DNA of 64,000 bases from Bettongia penicillata ogilbyi (GCA_023548195.1 JAJHZJ010000336.1:5185805-5249804), one strand, 5' to 3'. Counted from the first letter of the stretch, positions 35,909 through 48,639 are shown. The notes: a model not told the origin generated them from the letters alone. Translations and numbers: made by a program.

Positions 35909-37407
35909 GGGTATGTATCTTGTGTACCCCCTCCCCCCATCTCCTCCCTCCTCCCCCCTCCCCCCAAAGTGAGCGGCGACTCTCACAGCACAGACAGCAG
36001 GGCTTATCTACAGGCGGGCAGCGGGTGGCTTTAGTCACTACGATACAGGATGGCCCAGGCCGGGAGGGGCATTGGAAGGGTTTATATACACGAGGATTTG
36101 CCCTCACACAACACACACCATCTTTCTATAAAGCAGCAGCCATAGGCTTTTTTTTCTTTTTGCAAATACCATAATATTAAATAATTGTAGAATTTGAGGT
36201 CCCTGTCCAGTCCTGATAAGACTAGTGGCGGGCCTGCTGACCTCCAAACCTGTATCAGGCAGCGACACTGTCCTACGCTGACCCGACTTGGACCCCAAAC
36301 CCCCTGGCTTGGCTCCATGGGGGGAGGAATAGCGGACCAAGCCGGTCCAGGGCTGTTCCAGCTGGCCAGCCCCAGACTGAAGGTCTGTGTCCGGAATCAG
36401 GGCTGGGACCAGCTCTGGGACGGGGACTGAGACCCATCTGCTCTCGGGTGACCCAGCCCAACCGGGACTAAACACGATTGTAAAGGCTGAGATGGAGTGA
36501 GGAGGCGTCTGAGATACAGGGTTAAGTGTGTCCCAGGGTTCCGGGAAGCCCAAGGGGCTGGGGCGGGAAATAGCCCCAAACAGCAACAGGGGCAGTAGTG
36601 ATGGTGTAGCATGTGGCGGTTTTGGTGGGAAGAGGAAAGAACCAGACTAAGTCGGTCAGCTGAAAGGGCCGTTTGGCCTGCGTCCCATCAGCAGAGAGAG
36701 TGTCTCGAAGGACTCCGGCCCCACAGACACTCTGCATCACATTTCCCCTTACGTCCTGGGCTGGGGTGGGGGTGGACGTAAGAGAGCCCAGCGCACTAGG
36801 GGTCGGGTGGGTAGTTCTTTCCTTTAGTTTGTAACTCTTGTTCAGGATTTTCTTTCCCCAAGCCTTCCCGGCACAGCGGCTCGACACCGTGTCGCCCTTT
36901 CTCCTGGTTCCGCAGGGTGCGGGATGGGGAGGGCAGTGCCAGGGCGGGCTTGACCGGGTCGGGTTTGGTGGGGGCGTGATTGCTGTCCCTGCTCTAATAG
37001 TCCAGCCCGCCCGACCGGCCCAGGAGAGCAGACACATAATAGGCTACACCCTGGCCAACGCCCTGACCCTGCCCCGGCCGGAGGAGGCGCACCGGGAGCG
37101 GAGGAGGCGGGCGCCCGGAGGACCTGCAGGAGACTGCGGAGGGCGGCGAGGCAGAGGCCAGAGAGGGGCAGAGGCTGGGTCTGCGGACTCCTCTCGAGAC
37201 TCGGCCCGTCCCGTCTCATCGGGTCCCGGATTTAAAGAAAGACTGCGGGGCAGGGAAAGAGGGAGATGGGGAGGACAGGGGCCAACTGGCAGGCGTAGCG
37301 TCCCGTCCCGTCCCGTCGCGGGGCGTGGCGTGGATCCTCCCTCCCTCCGTGCGTGGCGGCGGGAGAGAGGCCAGCGGCGAGCGAGCGGGCGAGCAGGCGG
37401 GCGGGCT

Positions 37408-37529
37408 TCAGACGGGGACAATGTGCAGGCCGAAGCTGTCGGCCTGAAGCTTGATGTGGTCTCCGCGGTAACTAGTGGCGGTCATAGGCAGCGGCAGCAG
37501 CGGCAGGGGCGGAGCCCCGGGGGGTGGCA
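37408..37529 (-). CDS. PAX2: PAX2 terminal exon, distal acceptor: tail ending HIVPV
   Basis: A second acceptor, ttattattatag, lies 19 nt inside the terminal exon (AG at 37530-37531). Joining the 87 bp exon here gives LL-MPPPGAPPLPLLPLPM, then TATSYRGDHIKLQADSFGL and HIVPV, with TGA at 37408-37410 (122 nt = 2 + 120). I recall a human PAX2 isoform with nearly the same tail (MPPPGPPLPLLPLPMTATSY, then RGDHIKLQADSFGLHIVPV). The frame is shifted relative to the YDRH tail, so 37472-37529 encodes two different peptides, one alanine-rich and one proline/leucine-rich. The preserved open frame past the YDRH stop, together with the matching tail, is strong evidence that this isoform is real, though relative use cannot be judged from sequence. 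Confidence 0.9.
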
Positions 37530-37548
37530 CTATAATAATAAGGGGAAC
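37472..37548 (-). CDS. PAX2: PAX2 terminal exon, proximal acceptor: tail ending YDRH
   Basis: The last coding part of the main PAX2 isoform begins after acceptor ttccag (AG at 37549-37550). It contributes two bases that complete a serine, then encodes SPYYYSATPRGSAPA, an alanine run and YDRH before a TAG stop at 37472-37474. SPYYYSA is a hallmark of the PAX2/5/8 C-terminus and the SAPAAAAAAYDRH ending is the PAX2 form. One replacement is visible against human as I remember it (ATPR for AAPR). The six alanines use mixed GCC/GCT codons, so this is not a simple repeat expansion. 77 nt = 2 + 75, in phase with the 87 bp exon. The segment shares its 3' 58 bases with a second reading frame from a downstream acceptor. 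Confidence 0.96.
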
Positions 37549-38367
<819 letters not shown>

Positions 38368-39074
38368 CTAGGGCAGAGGTGTCTGATGATGAGTATATCC
38401 AAAGGCTGCTGGAGGATTATGAGCTTGGGTCTACTCAGCAAAACTCTTTTTTGCTTTCCTCCTTTTCTGAAGGTGATTCCCTTTGCAGGCAGGGAAGCCT
38501 GGTGCGATCTGCTGCTTTTGTTACTGGGGAGATGGCACTGCCCAGTGGTAATCAGCAAGAGGACCTGAGATCCTCGATGGATCCAAGCTGAAGGGCTTGG
38601 GCCGTTCATGGAACCTAGACTTGTGGCTTGCATTGCCAAGAATGGACCAGAGGGCAAGAGACCCATTTCCCCACAATTGGTACTATTGAGAATGACCTGG
38701 AATGGGGGAGGGTTTAGCAGTGTTCCATGTCCAGGGACCCAGAAAAAGCCTAGGAGCTGCTTCTTATCCATTGTCATGCTCAGAGGAAATCACATTGTGG
38801 GCACAGCGCACTGCAGTGTGGTTGAGGGTGGTTCTCTAGGACTACAGGCGACTGGAGAAGAAAGATATAGAGTACAAGATGGAAAGAAGATGGACACTGC
38901 TTTGGTCTAACAGAGGTGGGAAGACCAATGCTTAGGGCCTCTGGGAGCCCTGAAGACAAGGGCAAACTCTCCAAAGGCTCAGGGGTGGGGGTTAGCTGGC
39001 ACTGACTGGCCCCCCTGCCTCCTCCTCCCTTTCTCTCTTCTCTCAGAAAGGCCAGGCCTTTGAGTTTTTCTCTC

Positions 39075-39375
39075 ACCCTTTCTCCTGTGTGATGACCCCA
39101 GACTGTTTACACTGATCCCGCAGTGCAGGTTAAGTAGAGGAGAAGGAGCCCCTCTCAGAGAGGGAGCTGGGGGGGTGGTGGTGGGGGTGGAGGGGGGATG
39201 CAGCCACTGGAAAGCCTGTTTATTGACGAGGAGGGAAAGCATGCGTGCAGCAGGATAATGAGCTTCTGAGCTCAACTGTGACCAAGAGGAACTGAGCTAT
39301 CTCCTTCCCCGATCGCTAATGAAACAAGTGTAATTTCCTCATCAGCACTGGATTCTGTTTAACGACTCCCCTCTT
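39075..39375. promoter_or_regulatory. Candidate intronic regulatory block
   Basis: It contains gactgtttacactgatcc (forkhead-like TGTTTAC), gtttattgacgag, gcaggataatgagc and cgatcgctaatgaaacaagtg. It is repeat-free and followed by a long C/T-rich stretch. The assignment rests on motif density and lack of repeats. Confidence 0.35.
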
Positions 39376-39720
39376 GCCACTGTGGCTCCCCTGCCTCCCA
39401 CCCCCACCTCCCTTCACCCTCCCTCACTTCCCTATCCCCCCCTCCAGCTCCCTAACTCCCTCCCACTGACTCACTTTACCCCCTACCCTCCCTACCCCTT
39501 ATCTGCCTGCTCCCTTACTCCTCCTAGGGGGTCTCTTCACTTCCTACCTTCTACCATTGTCCTTATACCATCCCCCACTCATCTCACCTCTTCTCCCTTG
39601 AGGTTGCTCTCTTTATCTCCTCTCCTCCACACCCTGTGCCCCCAACTCCTTCAGTACCTTCCTGTGTCTACAGGGTATGGCCTGGGACATACAAATAACA
39701 CTACAGATGTGCCCCTCTAA
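39376..39720 (+). repeat. C/T-rich low-complexity tract
   Basis: The plus strand is pyrimidine-rich (ctccctcacttccctatccc and similar). The 112-codon open frame over it is a composition artefact. Confidence 0.7.
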
Positions 39721-40706
39721 GTCAGATTACAGCTCGCAGGGATAAAGGAAATCACCAAAGGGCAAGGGTGTGGAAAATAAAGGGGACCTAGTCCCACCAT
39801 CTTCATTTTGGTAGAAGGGCTTCCATAGAAGGCATGCACTAACTGAGAAAGCCAACTCATTCTCCAGGACCCTATCTTTGAGTTGTGGGAAAATGGAGGC
39901 AAAATTGTAAACAAGGGACCCCACCTACTTCCCTCTGATATGCTGCAAACCAACCTGGCCGCTTTCAGACAAAGCGGAGAGTAAACTGCTGGCTGTAGAT
40001 ACATAAACATCAGGTGATGACTCCCGTACTGGGCCATAGGGTATCTCTTCTTAGGAGGAGGTGATTTTATTTCTGGCTTGTCTCCCTAGACCTAGAGACC
40101 CTCTGACCCAGGCCATATCCTGAATCCCAGGGCTACCTTCTTGGAGGTTGTCCCCTGCCAGACTAAGGGAAGGAAGTGCTGCTCTGCACTGCCCTTCTCA
40201 GCCTCCCCGATGGGGGCTGATGTTAGCCAGGGTGGCTTTGTCTAGGTGACTGACATTTGTCTAGAAATGGTGCTTGACTCCAGGTTTCCATGGAAACCAG
40301 GGTAGGCTTTTCAGAGTCACCTCAGTTTGGCCTGTCCCTGTGCTCTGGGTATATAGTCAGCTAGCTGGCCAGGGCCTGGAGTGGTGTCTGGGTGCTGATA
40401 GGGGGAGTAAGCTAAGGATGAGGTGAGGGGAGAGGTGACTCCACTATGATGGGGGGGCAGATATGTATCCCTGCAACCATATTTCAGGGGTTTTTCCAAG
40501 CCTGGGCTCCAGCCCAGCCTACACTGAAGAGAGGAAGGGAAGGAAAACACAAAAAGAGACCATGCTTTGGGGAAATCAGGGAAAGAAGTCATATGACTGA
40601 AGGTGGAGGTTAGGAAAGAATCTGTACTCACAGAACACCTATGATTTAGTTTCCCCAGGTATAACCCCTCCCCTTCTTCCCAGCCTTTGACTGTGGCTTT
40701 TTATCA

Positions 40707-40913
<207 letters not shown>

Positions 40914-41018
40914 CTATTATATGTGTGTATCTTTTGTGTGTTTGGCTACCATGTATTCTCAGGGGGCAGTAGAGAGAACACAGGATACAGGGTTGGGAGT
41001 AAGGGGATTTCGGTCACA

Positions 41019-41055
41019 TATATATATTTATATTTAAATATATATGTATATATTT
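41019..41055. repeat. TA microsatellite
   Basis: tatatatatttatatttaaa followed by further tata runs. A short L2-like tail (atagtaagcacttaacaaat) follows at about 41090-41180. Confidence 0.8.
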
Positions 41056-41779
41056 GATTAACTCCAATATTTATTTGAATGTTATCTCCCCTATTATTAC
41101 AATGTGAGTTTCTTTAGGACAGAGAATGAGTTTGCCTTTTTAAAAAGCCCCATAGTAAGCACTTAACAAATGCCTCTTGACTTGATTTCCTGGTCCCTCC
41201 ACTGCTTCCCAATAAGTAGTCTGTTTGGTAACATCACAACCTTTTCACCATCATATCCAACCCTTCTTCCCTTGGACCTCCCAATTTTAGTCTCTCCAAC
41301 ACCTTCCAAGGTTTTAGGGAACACAGCTCTCTCCACACTTCCATCATGATACTGACCCTTCTGCCACATCCCTTCCTGAGTCCTGAAGGACATAATCTCA
41401 CTAAGGACATTACTTGATTTCTCTATGGCAAGTGCTGGGGGCTGTCAGGTTGGGACTGAAGAGGGAGATGTTTTTCTATTTGTTTGTATCACATTTAAAT
41501 GAATTAGAAGGTGCTCCTGGGAGCTTTCTCTGCTCCTGATCCCTGTTAAAGGTTCTTAGAACTAGGCAAACTTGGTTCACTATTTGGATTTATGGATTTA
41601 TGCTGTCTAGTTTTCAACTCAAGCTTCACAGGGAACCCCAAAGTCAGCTGTGTAGACAAAGGGTGTGTTTCTTTGGGAAATTATGTAATCAGATAGTTAT
41701 ACAAATTGAATGAAAATGAATTATAAAGTCAAACATACAATATGAGTGTGAGAAAGTGCTCTGACACCTTCCTTACCTA

Positions 41780-43510
41780 TGCTGGTGACTCTTTGAAGTC
41801 CTACTTCACTGAGAAGATGGAGCCCTTCATCAGCCTTCATCTCCATTTTATATGTCTGCCTCTTCATTTTTTTCCTCCCTTCCATCTAGAGGAAAGTTGT
41901 GTTCCTTCTCCTCTCTAAATCTAATACTTCTGTTTGTGCCCTGGGGAAAGGCCTGGAAGGGCCATGCTCTCCCAACTTCACCAAGACTTTCTAGATTACC
42001 CCTCCTTTACCATCTTTAACCTGTCCCTTTCCATTGGCACCTTCTCTTTCTCAGTCTACCCTTTCTCTCTCCCTCATGTAACAGGCCTTCTGACTTTACC
42101 ACTCCTTTGAAACTTTTCCTAAAGGTCATCAGTGACCAAACCTAATGACCTTTTCTAACTTCTTATTCTCCTCAATCCCACTGAAGCACTTGACGGTTGA
42201 CCCAGTCAGTGGTGTCAAAGGAAGGGACTTTGGAAACCACTGAGTCCACCCTTGACTTTATAGATGAGGAAACTGAGGCATAGAAAGGTTAAGCAGTTTG
42301 CCCAGGATCATATGGTCCATCAAGGTATGTTGATATTTGAGGTGTGATTTGAACACAGGTTTTTCTGCCTTCAAATACAGTGCCCTATCTACTATGCCAC
42401 ACTACCTCACCTCTGAAGACCTAGGTTCAAGTCCTACCTCCAATACATATTGGTCGTGTGATCCTGAACAAGTCACTTACCCTCTTACCCTCTCAGTGTC
42501 CCCTGGCAACTATCTAAGACTAAATTGCAGAGCTGGTGACAATCTCCATCAGAAGTAGGAGCTCCTGATATTGATGAAATCAGGACTGGTAACATTTTTA
42601 AACATTTTGCTAGCACCTTGAACTCAACATGTTTAAAACTCAAGTCATCTTTCTCTACAAAACAGTTCATCTTCCTGCTCCCCAACTTTCCTTTTTTTGT
42701 CAATAGTACTACCATCCTCCCTTTTTTCTGATTTGAAAGTCTGGAATCATGTCTGCCTCTTCATTCATATCCTACCTCCCACATCTAATCAATAAAGCTA
42801 TCAATTCTTCTGTTGATGCCTCTTAGATTAAAGCCTTCCTTTTCCATTTCCACTGCTACCATCCCAAGTTGACCTTCAGATCACCTGATGTCTAGATTCC
42901 TTCAATAGCCTTCCAAATGAGTTCCCTGACTCCAGAAAAGTCCTAAAACGTTCTACCTATCCCTACCAAAGTAAAAGTCCTTAATTACTGTTTTCTTCAC
43001 ATCACATCCCTTCTCAAGAACTGGTTCCCTGTTTCCTACCATATTAAATCTAAACTCTGCCTGACATTCAAGACCCTCTACCTAGAGGTCCTAGACCCTC
43101 TACATTAATATCCTCCTCCTACTCTCTAGCATACTCCCTCCAGTTTAATTAGGCTGATGTCCATATTGTCTCCATACTTGAACCATGTTCTTTTTCACCT
43201 TGGTTTCTGTTATTTCCTATGCCTAATAGGAAAGTGCTTCCCTCTCTTACTGGCTCCATCCTTCAAGGCTCAGCCCGAGGTTTTGACCCTTTTCTTGAAT
43301 CTTTCCTAAACTTCTCCAGCTTTCATTGATCTCTCTCTTTTTCTGGGCATTCGCACTCTGCCCTACCCAATTTAGCACTTAATAGTTTGTCCTCTTCAAG
43401 TAAACTTTGAGCTCCCTGAGGGCAGGAGCTATGTCTTCTTTTTCTTTATTCCCCATAGTAATAAGTACATGGCAGGTGCTCAATAAATACCTGTTGATTA
43501 ATTGTGCTGG
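41780..43510 (+). mobile_element. Long L2 tract with a SINE inside
   Basis: L2 words in order: ccttctgactttaccactcc, aaaggtcatcagtgaccaaa, aactcaacatgtttaaaact, ctctgcctgacattcaagac, aggctcagcccgaggttttg, gagctccctgagggcagga and tgttgattaattg. MIR-like sequence interrupts at about 42200-42480 (gatgaggaaactgaggcata, then a second SINE-like piece ending near 42500). Confidence 0.7.
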
Positions 43511-43683
43511 TAATCAGCACCACACAATTGAACATTTAATTATTCTCTGTTGTTATGTCTGTGCTAGATATAAAGGCCAAAAAAAAAAATGGGTTGGAAT
43601 TTCAGAGACAAACATTCTCCCTTCTTCTCAAAATTAAATTGTGGATTTGCTTATCTTGGAACGATGAATAATATATTTAAGAA

Positions 43684-43861
43684 AATACTAATAGCTTTGC
43701 ACAAAAATCTTCTATTGCATAATTCCTAGAAATATTTTTCAAATTTTTAGATGTAATTTAGAAATAAATTTCTAAAAATGCATTTATTGATACATGATTT
43801 TTAGAAATTATGTTTAAAAATCTGCAGTAGAAAGATTCTTGTGCAAAGTTGTTTCAGTATT
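43684..43861. repeat. AT-rich long inverted repeat
   Basis: The left arm (43684-43719, aatactaatagctttgcac and aaaaatcttctattgca) is the approximate reverse complement of the right arm (43823-43861, tgcagtagaaagattcttg, tgcaaagttgtttcagtatt). The centre has a nested perfect inverted repeat, tttagaaat-aa-atttctaaa (43755-43774). A stem-loop MITE or an old DNA transposon is the likeliest explanation. Confidence 0.6.
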
Positions 43862-43914
43862 AGCATATTCAGAATTCCTATAAATTCCTATAAAAAGAAA
43901 AGCAGCAGTCTAGA

Positions 43915-45240
43915 ACAATGCTGTTGATTCTGTTTCTATCTTTAGCTGAACCCACTCTCTCTGAAGACATCAGAAACTTCTTGATCATTACATCCAGTGG
44001 CCTTTCTTTCTCTCTATTCTTCTCAGTCTCTTGACATTAGATGCTATTGACAATCCCTTATTTCCCCATTCCCTCAAGTCCTTTGGTCACTCTCCCCTGC
44101 TTCTCCTCCTCCTTTTCTAACTATCCCCCCTCTGTTTCTTTCGCCCCGGAACTTGCTCTCTCTACACTGTCTCTCCTGGTCATCTCTTCCACAGTGTCAA
44201 TTAACAGCTTGATTCAATTCTATGCCAATAGACCTATCAGTTGCCTATAGGACATTTCTATTGGGATGTCTCATTAACGTCTGAAATCCAACATGTCTGA
44301 AACTTAATTTATTGTTTGACTTAATCCTCCTTTTCTTTCTGTCTTCACCATTTCTGCCAGTGTCACCACCATTTTCCCAGTCTCCCATCTTTACAACACT
44401 TGGCTTTTCTATTTCCCTCACCTCTCACATCAGAAGAATTGCCAAGTGCCATCAATTCTCCTATTGCAAGAACTCTCACATGCATCCTCTTTTCCCTAAT
44501 CCCACTGCCATTCCTTAGTATAGGCTTTCACTGTCACTTGGACTATTGCATTAACTACACTACCTCCAGACTCATCCACTTTAAATATATATCTGATAGT
44601 GTCACTCTTTTACACAAAACTCCTTAATGCCTTTCCATTGGCAGTCATGTAATGAATGTTCAAACTTCTTTGCCTGAGATCCCAGACTTTCCACAGTTTG
44701 GTTCCAACTTTATATTACACCTTCCATGTACTTTACAGTTCAGACAAATAAAATTACTTGTTGTCCCCCATATGTCCTATATTTTGAATGAATGAAAGAA
44801 TGAAGAAATGGTTATTTATTAACATTTACTACATGCTAGGCACTGTGTTAGGTACTGGGAATACAAAAAGACAGTCCTGCTTGCCAGGATCTTACATTCT
44901 GTCAGCCAATGAGCAATTATTAAATGCTTTCTATTTGCCAATCACTGTGCCTTCCCACTTTTATGCATTTGCTCACACATTTCCCTATTATCCTTTTACA
45001 CCCTCCCCTTACTGAAATCTGACCTACTGAAATTATGACTTTTAAAATCCATGATCCTTCCCTCCTTAGAGCTCACAAAACATTCTGTTCGCACCTTTCT
45101 TTTATAATTTTGTAGTTACATGTTCATGTGTACGTTTGAGACTGTAATTGACAGTAGGACAGAGACCCTGTCTTATCTAAGTTCTCTTTCTCCTTGTCAT
45201 TTAGGTGATAAATACATGTTTATTGAATTAAACTGAACTA
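43915..45240 (+). mobile_element. L2 tract with an inserted repeat
   Basis: L2 words: gatgtctcattaacgtctg, cttggactattgcattaact, tttccattggcagtcatgta. It ends near 45190-45240 with aaatacatgtttattgaatt. A copy of the 9.6 kb repeat family is inserted at about 44780-44960 (tttactacatgctaggcact). Confidence 0.65.
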
Positions 45241-45479
45241 AAATGTATGGGTCAGATACCTTTTGACCTACAGAAGATACTAACATTTACCTTCCTCTTG
45301 TTGAATTTTGATCTAGAAATTAGAGGGTGTTTTCCAGTCTTGAGGACAAAATATTCTAGAGCAGAAAGAATATGGCCTCACACAAGTCATTTAATGTTTT
45401 TGAGCATCAATTTCCTCATTTGTAAAAAGAGAAAACCTCATTCTGTAAGAAAAATATTTTGTAAACTATGAAGTAGGTA

Positions 45480-45745
45480 TACATTTGAGTTAGGTAGCAC
45501 AGTAGATTGAGTCTGGAACCTGGAGGCAGAGAGACTCAATTCAGACACTGTATGATACTGCACAAGTCTCTCATCCTCAGTTTCCTCACAGCTAAAATGA
45601 GGTAGTTGAACTTGCTCAGTAAATACCTATTGACCATCTAAGAGGCCTTGTACTATAATAGGAAGAACATCGGCATAGAACCTGGGTTTAAATCCCAGCT
45701 ACCTTCATTACTTTGTCCATTAACCCACTGTATGACTAGTGTGAC
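45480..45745 (+). mobile_element. SINE fragments
   Basis: Two pieces: ggtagcacagtagattgagt with ctcatcctcagtttcctcac, and aatcccagctaccttcatta. Diverged MIR-type. Confidence 0.5.
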
Positions 45746-45879
45746 TGAATTAGCAAAATGGAGGGTTGGTTCCTTGACCCCTGCCTACACTGGCAAACCA
45801 GAGATGTAGCCCTGGGGGAGAAAACACTTAAGAGTTGACATGTTGGGATTCTTCAAGTATATGTAAAGCTATCATGTGG

Positions 45880-46210
45880 AAGACAGAATAGATTTATTCC
45901 ATTTGGCTCCAGAGAGCACAAAGGAAACAATGAATGGGTAAAAGTTGGAAGAGGAGGAGGCTGGTTTGTTGTAAGGGAAAACTTCCTAACCATTAGAGCT
46001 ATCCAGAAGTGGAATGAGCTGCCTTAGGAGGTAGTGGGCACTCCCTAATGGATGGTTTTAGATCAAAGGTTGGATGGTGATTGGTCAGGGTGTTGTAATG
46101 AAGAGTCTTTGCCTTCCCTTTCAGCCTCTAGATTGTGTATTCTGTGATTCTCTGACTAGACAATCTCCAAAGTCTCTTCTAGCTTTAAATCCTAGGATTC
46201 TGAAAGTAGC
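45880..46210 (+). mobile_element. Interspersed repeat, SINE-like
   Basis: The ordered words gaaaacttcctaaccattag, agctatccagaagtggaatg, agctgccttaggaggtagtg, then gattgtgtattctgtgattc match a common marsupial/mammalian repeat. Traces of it also flank the SINE at 8.4-8.9 kb. Confidence 0.55.
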
Positions 46211-46534
46211 ATTCAGTTATTCCTCTGGATGTTAGAAATAAGAAGCGTATTATTCGGCTTATCCAAAAGCTTTGGGGACAGAGAGGAGTAAGGATTGAGT
46301 TAAAGATTTTTGGAGTTAGAAATTGAAACCTGGTTCCTCCCAGCCCTGTGACCTTTAGGTCTGCAAAGAGTCTGAGAAAAGGTATACTCCATTAAGAAAC
46401 AGGTTTAAGAGTTTAAATTTATCTGAACTCCTATGAAACTATATTTCAACTCCATTAGCATATTTCCCTAACCTACATACATTGTAATGCAGTTTTTAGT
46501 AATCTGGTGTTTTGTGTAAAATCATCTACCTGCC

Positions 46535-46640
46535 CTTAGCAGTGAGGTCATCAGGGCCTGCAGGGCTGCCAAGGTGCTTATAATTAATACTTGAGGGATG
46601 CCATTAATCAACAAGTATATGCTGAATGGAGGAAGCCCAG
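46535..46640. promoter_or_regulatory. Candidate short regulatory block
   Basis: About 100 bp with gaggtcatcagggcctgcag, gcttataattaatacttg and gccattaatcaac, flanked by repeats and non-descript DNA. Weak evidence. Confidence 0.2.
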
Positions 46641-46779
46641 TGTTTATGAGAAAGCTAGTTACTAAACTACTATTCTCTCTCTCTCTGTCTCAGCACAATT
46701 GCAAGACCAATTTATAACTTATGAAAACTTTTCCTGCACCGCAAGTTACTCTGATAGGAAAAAAAAAAATCATGATTTG

Positions 46780-46990
46780 CAAATATAGTACAGTGAAGCA
46801 GAAAGAACCCTAAATTGAGAATCAGGAGACATGGGTTCTGCTCCTGGCTCTTCCATTAGCTTCCTGTGTGACTTGAGGGAAGTCACCGTCCGTTTCTGTG
46901 CCTCAGCTGCCCATCTGTAAAATAAGGGGTTGAACTAGTTGATTTTGACTTCCCTTCTCGGTATGAAATTTGATGAATCTGTAAAATGCA
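46780..46990 (+). mobile_element. MIR-type SINE
   Basis: Contains aatcaggagacatgggttct, gctcctggctcttccattag, ctgtgtgacttgagggaagt and tgcctcagctgcccatctgt. Well preserved. Confidence 0.75.
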
Positions 46991-47239
46991 TTACTGCCAG
47001 ATGAAAAATGAATTCCTATATGCTTTTAGAAGGGGCAAACACAGTTTTCCATGTGTCCTGTGGACTATTAAGCTGCTCGTTATTGGGTGTATGTAAGAAG
47101 GACCATATTGCAAGAAGTATAAATCACTCTTCTCAGACCCTCTCTGCAGCTGCTGCCATCCCTAATATCACAGGACTTTGCACATAGTAAGTAAACCATA
47201 AATATTTGAATATAGGAATAAGTTAATGAGTGGGTCTCA

Positions 47240-48610
47240 TCACAAAGAGTTGCCCATTCATTATCTTCAGGTCACCACAGATTGCAGGCAGTTCTGTGGC
47301 ACTGTCAGTGGTCTCACTAATAGATGATGCCAAAAGATTAGGAATACATTGACCCGACTCTCGTCAAAGAAGTCTATTCTTCTGGAACTGCCATTGTCAA
47401 TAACTGAAAGAGCATCTTGGGAAAAAGTCTGTAAATTACTAAGATCATCATATGAATGAGTATTGGAATCTCTGCCAGGAAGAATCAGCACAGCCCTGTT
47501 CTTTACATTGCTTATGCCTGGATGGACAAATGTGAAGGGAGAAGGAATCATAGCCTAGGTGGTATTCACATCGCAATCAGGTGTGTGTGTGTGTGCATGT
47601 GTGCGTGCGTGCGTGTGTGTGTGTGTGTGTGTTAATGGAAGCACCGAAATGGGAACAAACCAATGCATTGTAGGGCATGTCAGCAATAAAATCTATGAGG
47701 TCCTACTAAAGGGAGAGAATGGTGACGTGTTACTCTTGGCAATTGAAAAGGAAGGTAACAACCGGAAAGCCTCATGGGAGTGCATAACAGAGAAATATTC
47801 ACATGTTCCTTGCAGGACAGTGTATAAAGTATGCTTTTAATAAATGTTTGTTGAGTTGAATTATCAAGCAAGTGAATGCTATTCATACTGGAATTTCTGT
47901 CTTCAAGAAAATGCAAGTGGAATGCAAAGAATAAATTAGCGGCATGGAAACTGGTGTAAAACTCAATGGGGTGGAGTGGTAATGTCCTTTGAGAGTTTTA
48001 CTAAAAAATAAGATGGTCTTCAAGAAATACTAACAGTTGAGGATCTTGAAGTACCCAGAAGTGTAAGGAGTGCTGTGTTAGATGAAGATGTCTTCTGAGT
48101 TCAAATACAGAACTCCCTGAAGATTCTAAAGACAATTCCTTCAGCAATCACAGCATCCAAATCAGACAGTGCACTTATGTCAGGCATTCCTTACCAAATG
48201 GTCCAGATCAAATCAACTGCTGCAAATCTCCTCGATCCAAGATTCAAAGCAAACATGTAAGTGATGATAGCCCTGATTCTGCATTTGACTGGATTACAAA
48301 ACAAATACCCAGGCCCTGGTTTTAGAGAGGTCTGTTTAAATAGTGTAGAACAACAAAGGTCATATTTGGATGTTTGGTCCAGGAAAACCATCTAAGATCC
48401 TGCCAAACATGTATCTTCTGCAACATGGTGGTAGGAAGGTCTTCACTCTCCACCATATCTATCCCTTTGAGCTTTTTGCTGACTTCAGATGGCTCTTCCT
48501 TGTGAAGGATATGACAGGAACCAATCTACATCTGGAAATAGCATCATTCAGGACCAACCAAATCAATGAACGTATGGTAGAAGTAGTCTCAATTTAGGCT
48601 TCAGTTTTCA
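47240..48610. other. Unidentified region with short coding-like stretches
   Basis: Two stretches look less random than the rest: the minus frame 47267-47551 (contains SSRRIDFFDESRVNVFLIF) and the plus frame 48370-48597 (contains HGGRKVFTLHHIYPFELF and FLVKDMTGTNLHLEI). Neither matches a family I know. Stops and shifts surround them, so a processed pseudogene or unknown retroelement piece is possible. A TG repeat (47580-47632) and an L2-like tail (near 47836-47862) lie between them. Confidence 0.25.
47580..47632 (+). repeat. TG microsatellite
   Basis: tgtg and tgcg units over about 50 bp. Confidence 0.9.
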
Positions 48611-48639
48611 GAAGTCCACAAATGAATAATATTTGTATG

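Larger units (their letters stand above)
34965..37407 (-). other. PAX2: PAX2 3' untranslated region
   Basis: From the distal stop codon the transcript should continue to the AATAAA cluster near 35.0 kb, a 3' UTR of about 2.4 kb. The first part (37407 to about 36800) is CpG-rich. It is followed by a mixed stretch with an AT-rich island near 36160-36200, a C-rich to G-rich tract around 35860-35960 and a purine-rich stretch around 35430-35590. I recognise no LINE or SINE in it, which fits a constrained UTR. Long plus-strand frames here (for example 36838-37584) are products of high GC content. The exact 3' end is inferred from the signals. Confidence 0.75.
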
